A stretch of DNA of 13,329 bases from Limnohabitans sp. Rim8 (GCA_945877725.1 CAMDXR010000046.1:1-13329); one strand, 5' to 3'; shown: positions 1-6,307, counted from the first letter of the stretch. The notes: generated from the letters alone by a model not told the origin. A program made the numbers and translations.

Positions 1-1
1 A

Positions 2-232
2 GACAACGTCATTAGCCTCATGAAACTCATTAGCGAAGATTCGCGGCACCTCAACTTGGTTGTCTTGAGCGAAGAGGACGAAATCCGAGAACGCTTGTTC
101 CCTAATTGGGACATGGAGCTGGTGGAAGCCGCCGAGATTGGGGAAGTGCTTAAAAACGCACTCAAAGAAGCCTCTGATGAAAAACAAAAACAGATGCTCT
201 TGATGTTCCTAAAAAAACTCCAGATCACCTGA
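2..232 (+). CDS. BLUF-domain blue-light sensor protein, C-terminal part (5' end outside the window)
   Basis: The open frame enters from the left edge (first full codon at 2) and ends at a TGA at 230-232. The peptide begins DNVISLMKLISEDSRHLNLV and continues through RLFPNWDMELV. Family knowledge: this matches the end of the BLUF flavin-binding domain, where a helix with the pattern V..L...I..D.RH is followed by a strand and the R.F..W.M signature that closes the FAD pocket. The conserved Trp and Met of that signature are present. After it comes a short charged, helical tail of about 35 residues ending LMLMFLKKLQIT-like, so this is probably a short stand-alone BLUF protein rather than a BLUF-EAL fusion. 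BLUF proteins sense blue light through a flavin and act on a partner, which cannot be identified here. The ATG at 20 lies inside the domain and is not the true start. The N-terminal Tyr and Gln of the photocycle lie outside the window. Confidence 0.75.
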   Translation, partial: DNVISLMKLISEDSRHLNLVVLSEEDEIRERLFPNWDMELVEAAEIGEVLKNALKEASDEKQKQMLLMFLKKLQIT

Positions 233-304
233 CGCAGTCGTCTTGATGTCCGCCGTCAGCGTGTGTGCGATAAATAGGGGCCACGGCTGCAAAAGAGCAC
301 TGCC

Positions 305-517
305 TTATGCAGACTTGGCGGGCATGCAGTCGCCGCACATGAACATGCGTTGATTGATCAGCATCTTAAAAATGCCCATGGACCTGGGCTTGTGCAGGCC
401 ACATTTGTAGCAACTGATGGTCATGCCATTAGAAGAATCTTTGAAGATCGAACCACCTTCTTTGCTCTTGTAATGCAAGCCGTCTGCGGCGATTTTGGTT
501 TCTTGGTAATTGCTCAT
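305..517 (-). CDS. Small protein with two CxxC pairs (zinc-ribbon-like), function unknown
   Basis: This is a 70-residue protein from the ATG at 515-517 (starts MSNYQETKIAADGLHYKS) to the TAA at 305-307. The second half carries CYKCGLHKPR and then, 21 residues after the second Cys, CGDCMP. These two CxxC pairs (C36/C39 and C61/C64) are the layout of a small zinc ribbon or other four-cysteine metal site. No signal peptide or membrane segment is seen, so it should be cytosolic. An in-frame ATG at 557-559 would add 14 residues; neither start has a strong ribosome binding site at ideal spacing (a GGTGAGG lies about 13 nt before the 517 start). I prefer 517 because the residues after it look more protein-like. 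It is divergent from the small cysteine-motif gene at 597. I do not recognise a named family. Confidence 0.6.
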   Translation of the reverse strand: MSNYQETKIAADGLHYKSKEGGSIFKDSSNGMTISCYKCGLHKPRSMGIFKMLINQRMFMCGDCMPAKSA

Positions 518-596
518 TGGCCCATTGTGGACCTCACCAGAATTAAAAGCTATGATCATTTTCGATGGGCATTTCGCTCATCCAAAAGGGGGTTCT

Positions 597-761
597 ATGA
601 CGCTTTGCCCAATTGCCTTAATGGCCACTTGCAACAAATGTCCCGCAGTTGGAATTTGTCCATTGAAAGAAGTGCTTGGAGATTACAAGCCAGCAGAGCC
701 AACAACAGACCGTGCTGAAGATCTAAAAAGCGTATCTGAAAAAGAAGAGTCAAAAAATTAA
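597..761 (+). CDS. 54-residue cysteine-rich small protein, function unknown
   Basis: The ATG at 597 is preceded by a strong ribosome binding site, AAAAGGGGG, with about 4 nt spacing. This supports it over the upstream in-frame ATG at 510 in a longer open frame. The peptide starts MTLCPIALMATCNKCPAVGI, then CPLKEVLGDYKP, followed by a charged, apparently disordered tail rich in Glu, Lys and Ser. The four cysteines (residues 4, 12, 15 and 21; spacing C-x7-C-x2-C-x5-C) are packed into the first 21 residues and two are followed by Pro, which suggests a metal or iron-sulfur site or a redox-active patch. I believe similar small proteins occur in related bacteria, but I cannot name a family. It is divergent from the CxxC protein at 305-517 with a gap of about 80 bp, and convergent with the stress-protein remnant at 774-931. 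Confidence 0.55.
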   Translation: MTLCPIALMATCNKCPAVGICPLKEVLGDYKPAEPTTDRAEDLKSVSEKEESKN

Positions 762-773
762 AAATGGTCTCCC

Positions 774-931
774 TTATTTGATGATGACCACCAATACGCT
801 GCAGGGTGAGTGTTCAACCAAGGCCTTTGGAACGGTACCACCCCACCACCGCGCTAGCCAATTGTCCCGGTGCCTATGACTTGCTGACTCTTTGTGGACC
901 CGTCGTAGGCTAAGAGGATATTTAGATACAT
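774..931 (-). pseudogene. Universal stress protein (UspA family) remnant: middle deleted plus a one-base frameshift
   Basis: On the minus strand an ATG at 929-931 follows a good ribosome binding site (AAGGA, 7 nt spacing) and reads MYLNILLAYDGSTKSQQ, a typical UspA N-terminus (first strand plus the DGS nucleotide-site turn). It then runs directly into VIGT, which in the family lies about 90-100 residues later, before the GxxGx9GS ATP-binding loop. The frame then hits TAG. One extra base near the CACCGGG tract at about 867-873 would restore LARWWGGT and then VPKALVEHSPCSVLVV, the classic UspA C-terminus, followed by IIK and TAA at 774-776. The length (158 nt) is exactly one base short of a whole number of codons, which fits an in-frame deletion plus a loss of one base. 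A working UspA gene would be about 430 nt. No functional Usp fold could be made from this sequence. Confidence 0.8.
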
Positions 932-1075
932 GGCTTTTTCCTTGATGAATTTACCCCAAAAGATGCCGTCAGGTGAGAGAACCACTTTAGAAATTTTTTT
1001 CTCACACACTCGCCGCTCATAGACTTTTAATGCGGCAGATTTGGTTTCTGGTATCTATACGGGTCGAGGGCCTGC
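932..1075 (-). pseudogene. Possible remnant of a CBS-domain protein gene
   Basis: Directly upstream of the stress-protein remnant and in the same frame, the minus strand reads (from about 1072) GPRPV, a TAG at 1055-1057, then 41 open codons beginning IPETKSAALKVYERRV and continuing CEKKISKVVLSPDGIFWGKF. This resembles the start of a CBS domain: I.P..s...AL..m.e..Is...V...dG...G. Further upstream (about 1095-1110) a different frame gives KALQHL, which could be the preceding helix, implying a frameshift. I see no intact start and no second CBS repeat. The match is by pattern only and weak; the open stretch could also be chance. If real, it is a second decayed gene next to the Usp remnant, and both families bind adenine nucleotides and often lie together. 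Confidence 0.3.
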
Positions 1076-1181
1076 ATCAAAGGTGTTGCAGGGCTTTGCC
1101 AAAACAAAAAAACGTCATGCGTTCAGAAGCCAACTATTTTTTTATTGATGGTCTTTGCGAAATTTGGCGCACCTGATTCCA

Positions 1182-1580
1182 TTACGCGGAAAGATCAACC
1201 CTGTCTGTCCCGTGATGCTCGTTCAAAATTTGAGGTGTTTTGATCATGGATGTCATTGACTGAGCTATCGGGTAGGTTGGAAGTTGAAGGCCTCGGCTTT
1301 GCAATTCCAGGCCAAAGTGTTGGGCTGCGTAAAGATTGCTGCTTTGCAGTGCTGCGCCAATGTTGCCTAGGTTAGGGTCTGACGTCAAAGAGGTATCGAA
1401 GTTGACCAAGGCAATAAATGCTGTTCGGGCAGCATCCAAGTCTCCGGCCTTTAAATTTTCCAACAAAGCCTGCAATTTTTGACGACGGTGGTTTTGTCTA
1501 TCACCTTGTGTATGCGGCGAATTATTGCCACCTTGTTGGCGACCTGCGCCATTGATGCTTAAAGAAAATGAAATTGTCAT
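1182..1580 (-). CDS. 132-residue protein with an internally duplicated helical motif, function unknown
   Basis: The start chosen is the ATG at 1578-1580, preceded by GGAG with about 7 nt spacing; a longer in-frame start at 1610 has no such site. The stop is a TAA at 1182-1184. Residues 1-36 are polar and rich in Gly, Asn, Gln and Arg (probably disordered). After that come two related helical segments: LQALLENLKAGDLDAARTAF (about 37-56) and, after a SDPNLGN linker, IGAALQSSNLYAAQHFGLEL (about 74-93). Aligned on GDLDAA and SNLYAA they look like one repeat present twice. The tail is Thr/Ser/Met-rich and polar. There is no signal peptide, membrane segment or cysteine. I have seen the ALxxGDLxAAxxA type of motif in uncharacterised proteins, but no function follows from it. 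A near-consensus FNR-type box lies about 90 bp upstream, which suggests oxygen-responsive expression. Confidence 0.65.
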   Translation of the reverse strand: MTISFSLSINGAGRQQGGNNSPHTQGDRQNHRRQKLQALLENLKAGDLDAARTAFIALVNFDTSLTSDPNLGNIGAALQSSNLYAAQHFGLELQSRGLQLPTYPIAQSMTSMIKTPQILNEHHGTDRVDLSA

Positions 1581-1648
1581 TGCATTTCTCCATCGGATTA
1601 AAACAAGCAAACACCCCTTTTTTAATTATTTAAGCTACAAAAATGGAT

Positions 1649-1717
1649 GATTGGCTATTTCGGTTGACCTGAATCAAAGGGTTCAATACAAATTGAATGT
1701 CAAGAAATCAGCCAATC
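1649..1717. repeat. Nested inverted repeats in the spacer upstream of the 132-residue protein gene
   Basis: The outer arms are GATTGGCTATTTC at 1649-1661 and GAAATCAGCCAATC at 1704-1717. They are complementary over 13 bases with one extra base in the right arm. Inside lies a perfect 6-bp inverted repeat, TTCAAT at 1682-1687 and ATTGAA at 1692-1697, with a 4-base loop. The FNR-like box (1664-1677) sits between the outer left arm and the inner hairpin. There is no T-run next to either arm, so this is not a typical terminator. It could be a regulatory structure, a tandem operator arrangement or the remains of a small mobile repeat. Confidence 0.5.
1664..1677. promoter_or_regulatory. Candidate FNR/Anr/FixK-type binding site
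   Basis: The sequence TTGACCTGAATCAA matches the palindromic FNR consensus TTGAT-N4-ATCAA at nine of ten defined positions (C instead of T at position 5). Its centre is about 90 bp before the ATG at 1580 on the minus strand. If it activates from the usual -41.5 position, the transcript would start near 1629 and have a leader of about 50 nt. It is about 250 bp from the plus-strand gene at 1930, so the minus-strand gene is the likelier target. I see no convincing -10 box at the predicted place. Confidence 0.5.
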
Positions 1718-1915
1718 GCTGAACATCAAGCATAAAAAATGCCAAGCTTCATCGGTAAAGACAGTGCCCGTAGGAAGGGCTAAGAGAATCTACGTCAAGC
1801 TAATCGCCTAAAAAGGTCAAATTGAGGGTGCGGCGTAAAACCTGCGCTGGTATTCTTATATGTGCAATCAGCAACACCCCATGGGCGTGATCTGCTGCCA
1901 CCCACCCCACCAAAG
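1718..1915. other. Intergenic stretch without a recognisable gene
   Basis: Together with 1581-1648 this fills the spacer between the divergent genes at 1580 and 1930. No open frame here has a credible start and protein-like composition. The frame of the downstream aldolase gene is closed by a TGA at 1888-1890. A possible extended -10 element, TGGTATTCT at 1848-1856, could serve the plus-strand gene, but there is no matching -35 and this is weak. Confidence 0.4.
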
Positions 1916-1929
1916 CCGGAGGTCCCCCT

Positions 1930-2649
1930 TTGCAAGCCCATGAAACCTTTGAAGCCATTTTGCCGCTGCGCGAAGACTTGGCGCTGGCCCTGCGTGCCGC
2001 TGCTGCCCAAGGATTGAGTGAGGGCGTTTGCAACCATTTCAGCGTGGCGGTTCCCGGCCGGGCCGATTGGTTTTTGCTGAACCCGCGCGGCTTGCATTGG
2101 AGCGAGGTCCAAGCGCCAGACATCGTGATGTGCAACGCAGCGGGCGAGCAACTGGCCGGCCGCCACCCGGTGGAGCCCACGGCTATGTTCATTCATGCTG
2201 CGGTGCACCGCATTGCCAAAAAGACGGTGGTGCTGCACACCCACATGCCCTATGCCACGGCGCTCACCCTCACGGCAGCACGGGCCTTGGACACCCGTTT
2301 GTCCCAAACCGCCATGCGCTTTAGAGGCCGCGTGGCAGTAGACGCGCACTACAACGGCCTGGCCCTGGACATGACCGAAGGTGAGCGCATCGCGAATGCC
2401 ATGCAAGGGGCGGACGTGGTGTTCTTGGGCAACCACGGCGTTATCGTGTGCGGCGAACGTGTGGACTACGCCTACGACGACCTGTACTACCTAGAACGCG
2501 CCTGCCAAGTGCAGGTGCTGGCGGCATCTACCGGCGTGGCGCTGACGCCTGTGGACACAGCACTGGCTGACCGAGTGGCGGAACAGATCAACGGCGAGCG
2601 CCTGCAGTCGGAGCTCTTTTTTGCGAGTTTGCGACGGATGATGGGTTGA
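1930..2649 (+). CDS. Class II aldolase/adducin-family protein
   Basis: A 239-residue protein of the usual length for the class II aldolase/adducin domain, which includes L-fuculose-phosphate and L-ribulose-phosphate enzymes. Metal ligands typical of the family are visible: HTHMPYATALT (H103 and H105) and GNHGVIVCG (H169). PVEPTAMFIHAAVH (about 80-93) carries the Glu (E82) in the position of the catalytic acid, and CNHFSVAVPG (about 34-43) is the N-terminal substrate-side motif. The start is a TTG at 1930: a TGA in frame at 1888 closes the frame upstream, no ATG or GTG lies between, and GGAGG at 1918-1922 sits 7 nt before the TTG. The next ATG would cut off 66 conserved residues. Members in beta-proteobacteria are mostly of unknown substrate, so none is assigned. 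It stands alone, convergent with prlC with only 15 bp between stops. Confidence 0.85.
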   Translation: MQAHETFEAILPLREDLALALRAAAAQGLSEGVCNHFSVAVPGRADWFLLNPRGLHWSEVQAPDIVMCNAAGEQLAGRHPVEPTAMFIHAAVHRIAKKTVVLHTHMPYATALTLTAARALDTRLSQTAMRFRGRVAVDAHYNGLALDMTEGERIANAMQGADVVFLGNHGVIVCGERVDYAYDDLYYLERACQVQVLAASTGVALTPVDTALADRVAEQINGERLQSELFFASLRRMMG

Positions 2650-2664
2650 GGATTAGCCCCCCCC

Positions 2665-4701
2665 TCAAACCATGCCTTGATGCCGCAACAGTGCGTCCAA
2701 ATTGGGTTCGCGGCCGCGGAAGGCCTTGAACGAATCCAGCGCGGGGCGGCTGCCGCCCGCTTCCAAAATAGCTTGGCGGTAGAGTCGCCCGGTTTCCACG
2801 CTGGGCGTGCCGTCTTCTGCGGCGGTTTCTTCAAATGCTGCATAGGCATCGGCACTCAGCACTTCGGCCCATTTGTAGCTGTAATAACCCGCCGCATAAC
2901 CTCCTGCAAATATGTGGCTAAAGGTGTGGGCCATGCGGTTGAAGGCGGGGGGGCGCATGACGGCCACTTCGTCGCGCACTTTTTGCAGCAGCGGCATGAA
3001 GTCGGTGGCCGGGTCGTGTTCGGAGTGCACCAGCATGTCGAACAATGAAAACTCGATTTGGCGCAAGGTTTGCAGGCCGCTTTGAAAGTTTTTGGCCGCC
3101 AGCATCTTGTCGAACAGGGCGCGTGGCAGGGGTTCGCCGGTTTCTACGTGGGCGGTCATGTGGCGCAGCACCGACCATTCCCAGCAAAAGTTTTCCATGA
3201 ACTGGCTGGGCAGCTCTACGGCGTCCCATTCCACGCCGCTGATGCCCGAGACATCCCGTTCGCTCACTTGGGTCAGCATGTGGTGCAGGCCGTGACCAAA
3301 CTCATGGAAGAGGGTGATCACGTCGTCGTGCGTCAGTAAGGCAGGCTGGCCGTTCACGCCTTCGGCAAAGTTGCACACCAGGTGCGCCACTGGGGTTTGC
3401 AGCAAACCCGTGTCGGGGCGTTGCCAGCGGCCACGCACATCATCCATCCAGGCGCCACCGCGTTTGCCAGACCGGGCGGGTGGGTCCAGATAAAACTGGC
3501 CAATCAATTGGCCCTCGCGCTCTATGCGGTAAAAGGCCACGGCAGGGTGCCAGACCGGGGCTTGATCGGGCCGGATGTTCACTTCAAACAAGGTTTCGAT
3601 GATCTTGAACAGGCCGGTCAATACCTTGGGGGCCGTGAAGTATTGCTTGACCTCTTGTTCGCTGAAGCTGTAGCGGGCTTCTTTGAGTTTTTCTGACAAA
3701 TAGGGCACATCCCAGGCGTTCAGCGGGCCGCTGATGCCCAGTTCTTTGGCCGCAAATTCGCGCAGGTCAGCCAGGTCTTTTTCGGCAAAGGGGCGGGCTT
3801 TGCGGGCCAGGTCGCGCAAAAAAACCGTCACTTTTTCAGGCGATTCGGCCATTTTGGGCACCACCGAAACTTGGGCGTAATTGTCAAAACCCAGCAGCTT
3901 GGCCTCTTCTTGGCGCAGCGCCAAAATCTCTTGCATCAGGGGGGTGTTGTCGTATTGCCGGGTTTCCTCCGGGGCTTGGTCCGAGGCGCGGGTAACGTGG
4001 GCTTTGTAAAGCTTTTCGCGCAGGGCGGCGTTGTCGGCAAACTGCATCACGGGCAGGTAAACCGGCATTTTCAGGGTCAGGCGGCAACCCTCTTTGCCTT
4101 CCTTTTGGGCCGCATCGCGTGTGGCCTGCACCACGTCGGCGGGCACCCCGGTCAGCTCGTCTTCGTTCACGTAAAGGGCAAATTTGTCAGTGGCATCCAG
4201 CGTGTTTTCGCTGAACTTTTGGGTCACTTTGGCCAACCGCTCTTGGATGGCGGCATAGCGCTCTTTGGCTGCGCCTTGCAGTTCGGCCCCGCCCAAGACA
4301 AACGCGCGCAGGGCATTCTTTTGGGCTTGCTTTTGTTCTGCGTTCAGGCTGGCAGCGTTGATGGCCTTGTATTTGGCATACAGGCGTTCATCGCTGCCCA
4401 GCCGTGTCCAGAATTCGGTCACGCGGGGCAGGGCGGCGTTGTAGGCCGCGCGCAATTCGGGGGTGTCGGCCACACTATTAAGGTGGCTCACAGCCCCCCA
4501 AGCCATGCCCAGCCGTTCGGTGCTCACATCCAGTGTTTTTGCGATGGCTGCCCACTCGGCCGGAAAGCGGTCGGCCGTGACGGTTTCCAGCGCTTGCTCG
4601 GCCTTGGCCAGCAGATCATCCAGCGCGGGGGCCACATGTTCGGGAGCGATGCGGTCAAAAAGGGGCAGTCCAGAGGCGTCGAGCAGCGGGTTGGGGGTCA
4701 T
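2665..4701 (-). CDS. prlC: Oligopeptidase A, M3 family zinc metallopeptidase
   Basis: A 678-residue protein, the usual length for oligopeptidase A (about 680). The zinc site HEFGHGLHHML is at residues 466-476 (H466, catalytic E467, H470), and the third ligand is the Glu of VELPSQFMENF (E496). The downstream substrate-binding segment GGYAAGYYSYKWAEVLSADA (about 600-619) with the conserved Tyr and Gly residues of the M3 family is intact. The N-terminal helical region that closes the narrow cleft is complete. There is no signal peptide, as expected for a cytosolic enzyme that degrades short peptides, including cleaved signal peptides. The start is the ATG at 4699-4701; no strong ribosome binding site precedes it. 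It lies 41 bp downstream of folD on the same strand, probably in one transcript. Dcp is the closest alternative, but the length and C-terminal segment favour PrlC. Confidence 0.93.
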   Translation of the reverse strand: MTPNPLLDASGLPLFDRIAPEHVAPALDDLLAKAEQALETVTADRFPAEWAAIAKTLDVSTERLGMAWGAVSHLNSVADTPELRAAYNAALPRVTEFWTRLGSDERLYAKYKAINAASLNAEQKQAQKNALRAFVLGGAELQGAAKERYAAIQERLAKVTQKFSENTLDATDKFALYVNEDELTGVPADVVQATRDAAQKEGKEGCRLTLKMPVYLPVMQFADNAALREKLYKAHVTRASDQAPEETRQYDNTPLMQEILALRQEEAKLLGFDNYAQVSVVPKMAESPEKVTVFLRDLARKARPFAEKDLADLREFAAKELGISGPLNAWDVPYLSEKLKEARYSFSEQEVKQYFTAPKVLTGLFKIIETLFEVNIRPDQAPVWHPAVAFYRIEREGQLIGQFYLDPPARSGKRGGAWMDDVRGRWQRPDTGLLQTPVAHLVCNFAEGVNGQPALLTHDDVITLFHEFGHGLHHMLTQVSERDVSGISGVEWDAVELPSQFMENFCWEWSVLRHMTAHVETGEPLPRALFDKMLAAKNFQSGLQTLRQIEFSLFDMLVHSEHDPATDFMPLLQKVRDEVAVMRPPAFNRMAHTFSHIFAGGYAAGYYSYKWAEVLSADAYAAFEETAAEDGTPSVETGRLYRQAILEAGGSRPALDSFKAFRGREPNLDALLRHQGMV

Positions 4702-4742
4702 GTTGAGTGTCCAGAATAGGGGGGCAAATGATTCGCTGGTGT

Positions 4743-5594
4743 TTATTTGGTGGCGCGTTCTGCGGCTTCAAGGGTGTTGACCAACAACATGGTGATGGTC
4801 ATGGGGCCCACGCCGCCGGGCACCGGGGTGATGTGGCTGGCCACGGCCGTGACGCCCTCAAAGTCCACGTCGCCGCAAAGCTTGCCTTCGTCGTTGCGGT
4901 TCATGCCCACATCCAGCACCACAGCGCCGGGTTTGACCATGTCGGCGGTCAGCACATTGCGTTTGCCCACAGCCGCCACGATCACGTCGGCTTGCAAGGT
5001 CATGGCTTTCAGGTCTGGGGTGGCACTGTGGCAAATGGTCACGGTGGCGTTTTTTTGCAGCAACATCAGCGCCATGGGTTTGCCCACAATGTTGCTGCGG
5101 CCAATGACCACCGCGTGCTTGCCGCGCAGGTCGTAGCCAATGCTTTCGAGCATTTTCATGCAGCCATAGGGCGTGCAGGGCCAAAAACCGGGCATGCCGG
5201 TCATCAGGGCACCCGCGCTGGCGATGTGAAAACCGTCCACATCTTTGCTGGGACTGATGGCTTCGATAACCTTTTGCGCATCCATGTGGCCGGGCAAGGG
5301 CAGCTGGACCAAGATGCCGTGAATGGCGGGGTCCTTGTTCAGGGCTTTCACCCGGGCCAGCAAATCGGCTTCGCTCAGGCTGGCATCGTATTTTTCTAAC
5401 ACCGAAAACAGGCCGTTGTCCTCGCAGGCTTTGACCTTGTTGCGCACATAAACCTGGCTGGCGGGGTTGTCGCCCACCAGCACCACGGCCAAGCCAGGCG
5501 TGATGCCTTTTGCCCTTAAGGCTTGGGCACGGGTGGCCACATCAGCACGCAGTTGTTTGGAAAGGGCGTTGCCGTCGATGATTTGGGCGGTCAT
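4743..5594 (-). CDS. folD: Bifunctional methylenetetrahydrofolate dehydrogenase / methenyltetrahydrofolate cyclohydrolase
   Basis: A 283-residue protein, standard for FolD. It interconverts 5,10-methylene-, 5,10-methenyl- and 10-formyl-tetrahydrofolate using NADP, feeding purine and formyl-methionine synthesis in the cytosol. Visible motifs: VYVRNKVKACEDNG (about 48-61) with the active-site Tyr (Y49) and the catalytic Lys (K53); ILVQLPLPGH (about 94-103); SKDVDGFH (about 116-123) with the conserved Asp; PCTPYG (139-144); the Rossmann dinucleotide segment VIGRSNIVGKPMA (about 163-175); and HITPVPGGVGPMTITMLL near the C-terminus. All key residues are present. The start ATG is at 5592-5594. The leader just upstream is A/T-rich on the minus strand with no clear ribosome binding site. 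The terminator of the upstream regulator gene lies 44 bp before the start, so folD must have its own promoter; prlC follows it. Confidence 0.96.
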   Translation of the reverse strand: MTAQIIDGNALSKQLRADVATRAQALRAKGITPGLAVVLVGDNPASQVYVRNKVKACEDNGLFSVLEKYDASLSEADLLARVKALNKDPAIHGILVQLPLPGHMDAQKVIEAISPSKDVDGFHIASAGALMTGMPGFWPCTPYGCMKMLESIGYDLRGKHAVVIGRSNIVGKPMALMLLQKNATVTICHSATPDLKAMTLQADVIVAAVGKRNVLTADMVKPGAVVLDVGMNRNDEGKLCGDVDFEGVTAVASHITPVPGGVGPMTITMLLVNTLEAAERATK

Positions 5595-5628
5595 ATAAAT
5601 GGGGCTTAAAAAACTTAAAAGGGGCTGA

Positions 5629-5662
5629 AAAAAATGAAAACGCCCGAATGATTCGGGCGTTT
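5629..5662 (-). terminator. Rho-independent terminator of the two-component operon
   Basis: The inverted repeat AAACGCCCGAAT (5638-5649) / ATTCGGGCGTTT (5651-5662) forms a GC-rich stem with a very short loop. On the minus strand it is followed by a T-rich run (TTTTCATTTTTTT, 5628-5640). It lies 18 bp after the stop of the regulator gene at 5681 and before folD, so it separates the two transcription units. The stem is symmetrical but the T-run is much stronger on the minus-strand side. Confidence 0.88.
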
Positions 5663-5680
5663 AAAGAGTGGCAGTTCTGG

Positions 5681-6307
5681 TCAGGCTTTTGGGGCGTTTT
5701 GTCCCAAAGCAATTTTCAGAAGGTCGGCCACCGTGTTGGCATTGAGCTTTTCCATGATGTTGGCACGGTGGGCCTCAACGGTTTTGATGCTGATGCCCAA
5801 ATCGTCGGCAATTTGCTTATTTAAGCGTCCGGCAACAATGCGCTCCAACACTTGGGCTTCGCGGCCCGTGAGCTTTGACAGCAGGGCATCGCGGCTGGCC
5901 GCTTGCTGGTAATCGGCAAAAGCATCGCGGGCTTGGTCGAGCATGCGTTCCACCAGACTCAACAATTCTTCTTCTTTGAAGGGCTTTTGAATGAAATCCA
6001 TGGCCCCTTTTTTCATGGTGTTGACGGCCATGGGCACGTCGCCGTGACCGGTAATGAACACAATGGGCAGGGGAGAGCGGCGTTCTATCAGGCGGTCTTG
6101 CAGCTCCAACCCGGTCATGCCGCCCATGCGGATGTCCGCAATCAGGCAAGCCACCTCGCGGGAGTCGTAGCGGCTGATGAAAGACTCGGCACTGTCATAA
6201 CAACGCACTCGGTAGTCTTTGCCCTCTAGCAACCACTGCAGAGAGTCTCGCACTGCTTCGTCATCGTCAACGACATAGACAGTGCCTTTTTTAGGTATCA
6301 AACTCAT
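5681..6307 (-). CDS. FixJ/TtrR-type response regulator (receiver + LuxR-family DNA-binding domain)
   Basis: A 208-residue DNA-binding response regulator. The receiver domain (about 8-122) has the acidic pocket D14-D16, phospho-acceptor D58 (CLIADIRMGG), the switch Thr T86 (FITGHGDV) and K108 (QKPF). The FITGHGD..MAV and GAMDFIQKPF wording is characteristic of the FixJ group. A linker leads to a LuxR-type helix-turn-helix (about 145-200) with LTGREAQVLERIVAG, LNKQIADDLGIS and TVEAHRANIMEKL. It should bind DNA as a dimer once phosphorylated by the kinase encoded just upstream; the kinase stop and this start overlap as ATGA, implying translational coupling. All phosphorylation residues are present. 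The target is not shown by sequence; the divergent aceE operon and its own operon are the natural candidates. A name such as fixJ would be misleading because the partner kinase lacks the FixL heme signature. Confidence 0.92.
   Translation of the reverse strand: MSLIPKKGTVYVVDDDEAVRDSLQWLLEGKDYRVRCYDSAESFISRYDSREVACLIADIRMGGMTGLELQDRLIERRSPLPIVFITGHGDVPMAVNTMKKGAMDFIQKPFKEEELLSLVERMLDQARDAFADYQQAASRDALLSKLTGREAQVLERIVAGRLNKQIADDLGISIKTVEAHRANIMEKLNANTVADLLKIALGQNAPKA

Noticed and set aside
350..718. A 122-codon plus-strand open frame overlapping the two small cysteine genes
   Set aside because: It has no ribosome binding site, no recognisable motif, and conflicts with the better supported minus-strand gene (305-517) and the plus-strand gene at 597.
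2644..2671. Hairpin between the convergent aldolase and prlC stops as a two-way terminator
   Set aside because: The arms GGTTGAGG and CCTCAAACC pair only with a bulge, and there is no T-run on either side.
3871..4719. A 282-codon plus-strand open frame opposite prlC
   Set aside because: Antisense shadow of conserved M3 peptidase sequence; low-complexity Gly/Phe/His composition and no motif.
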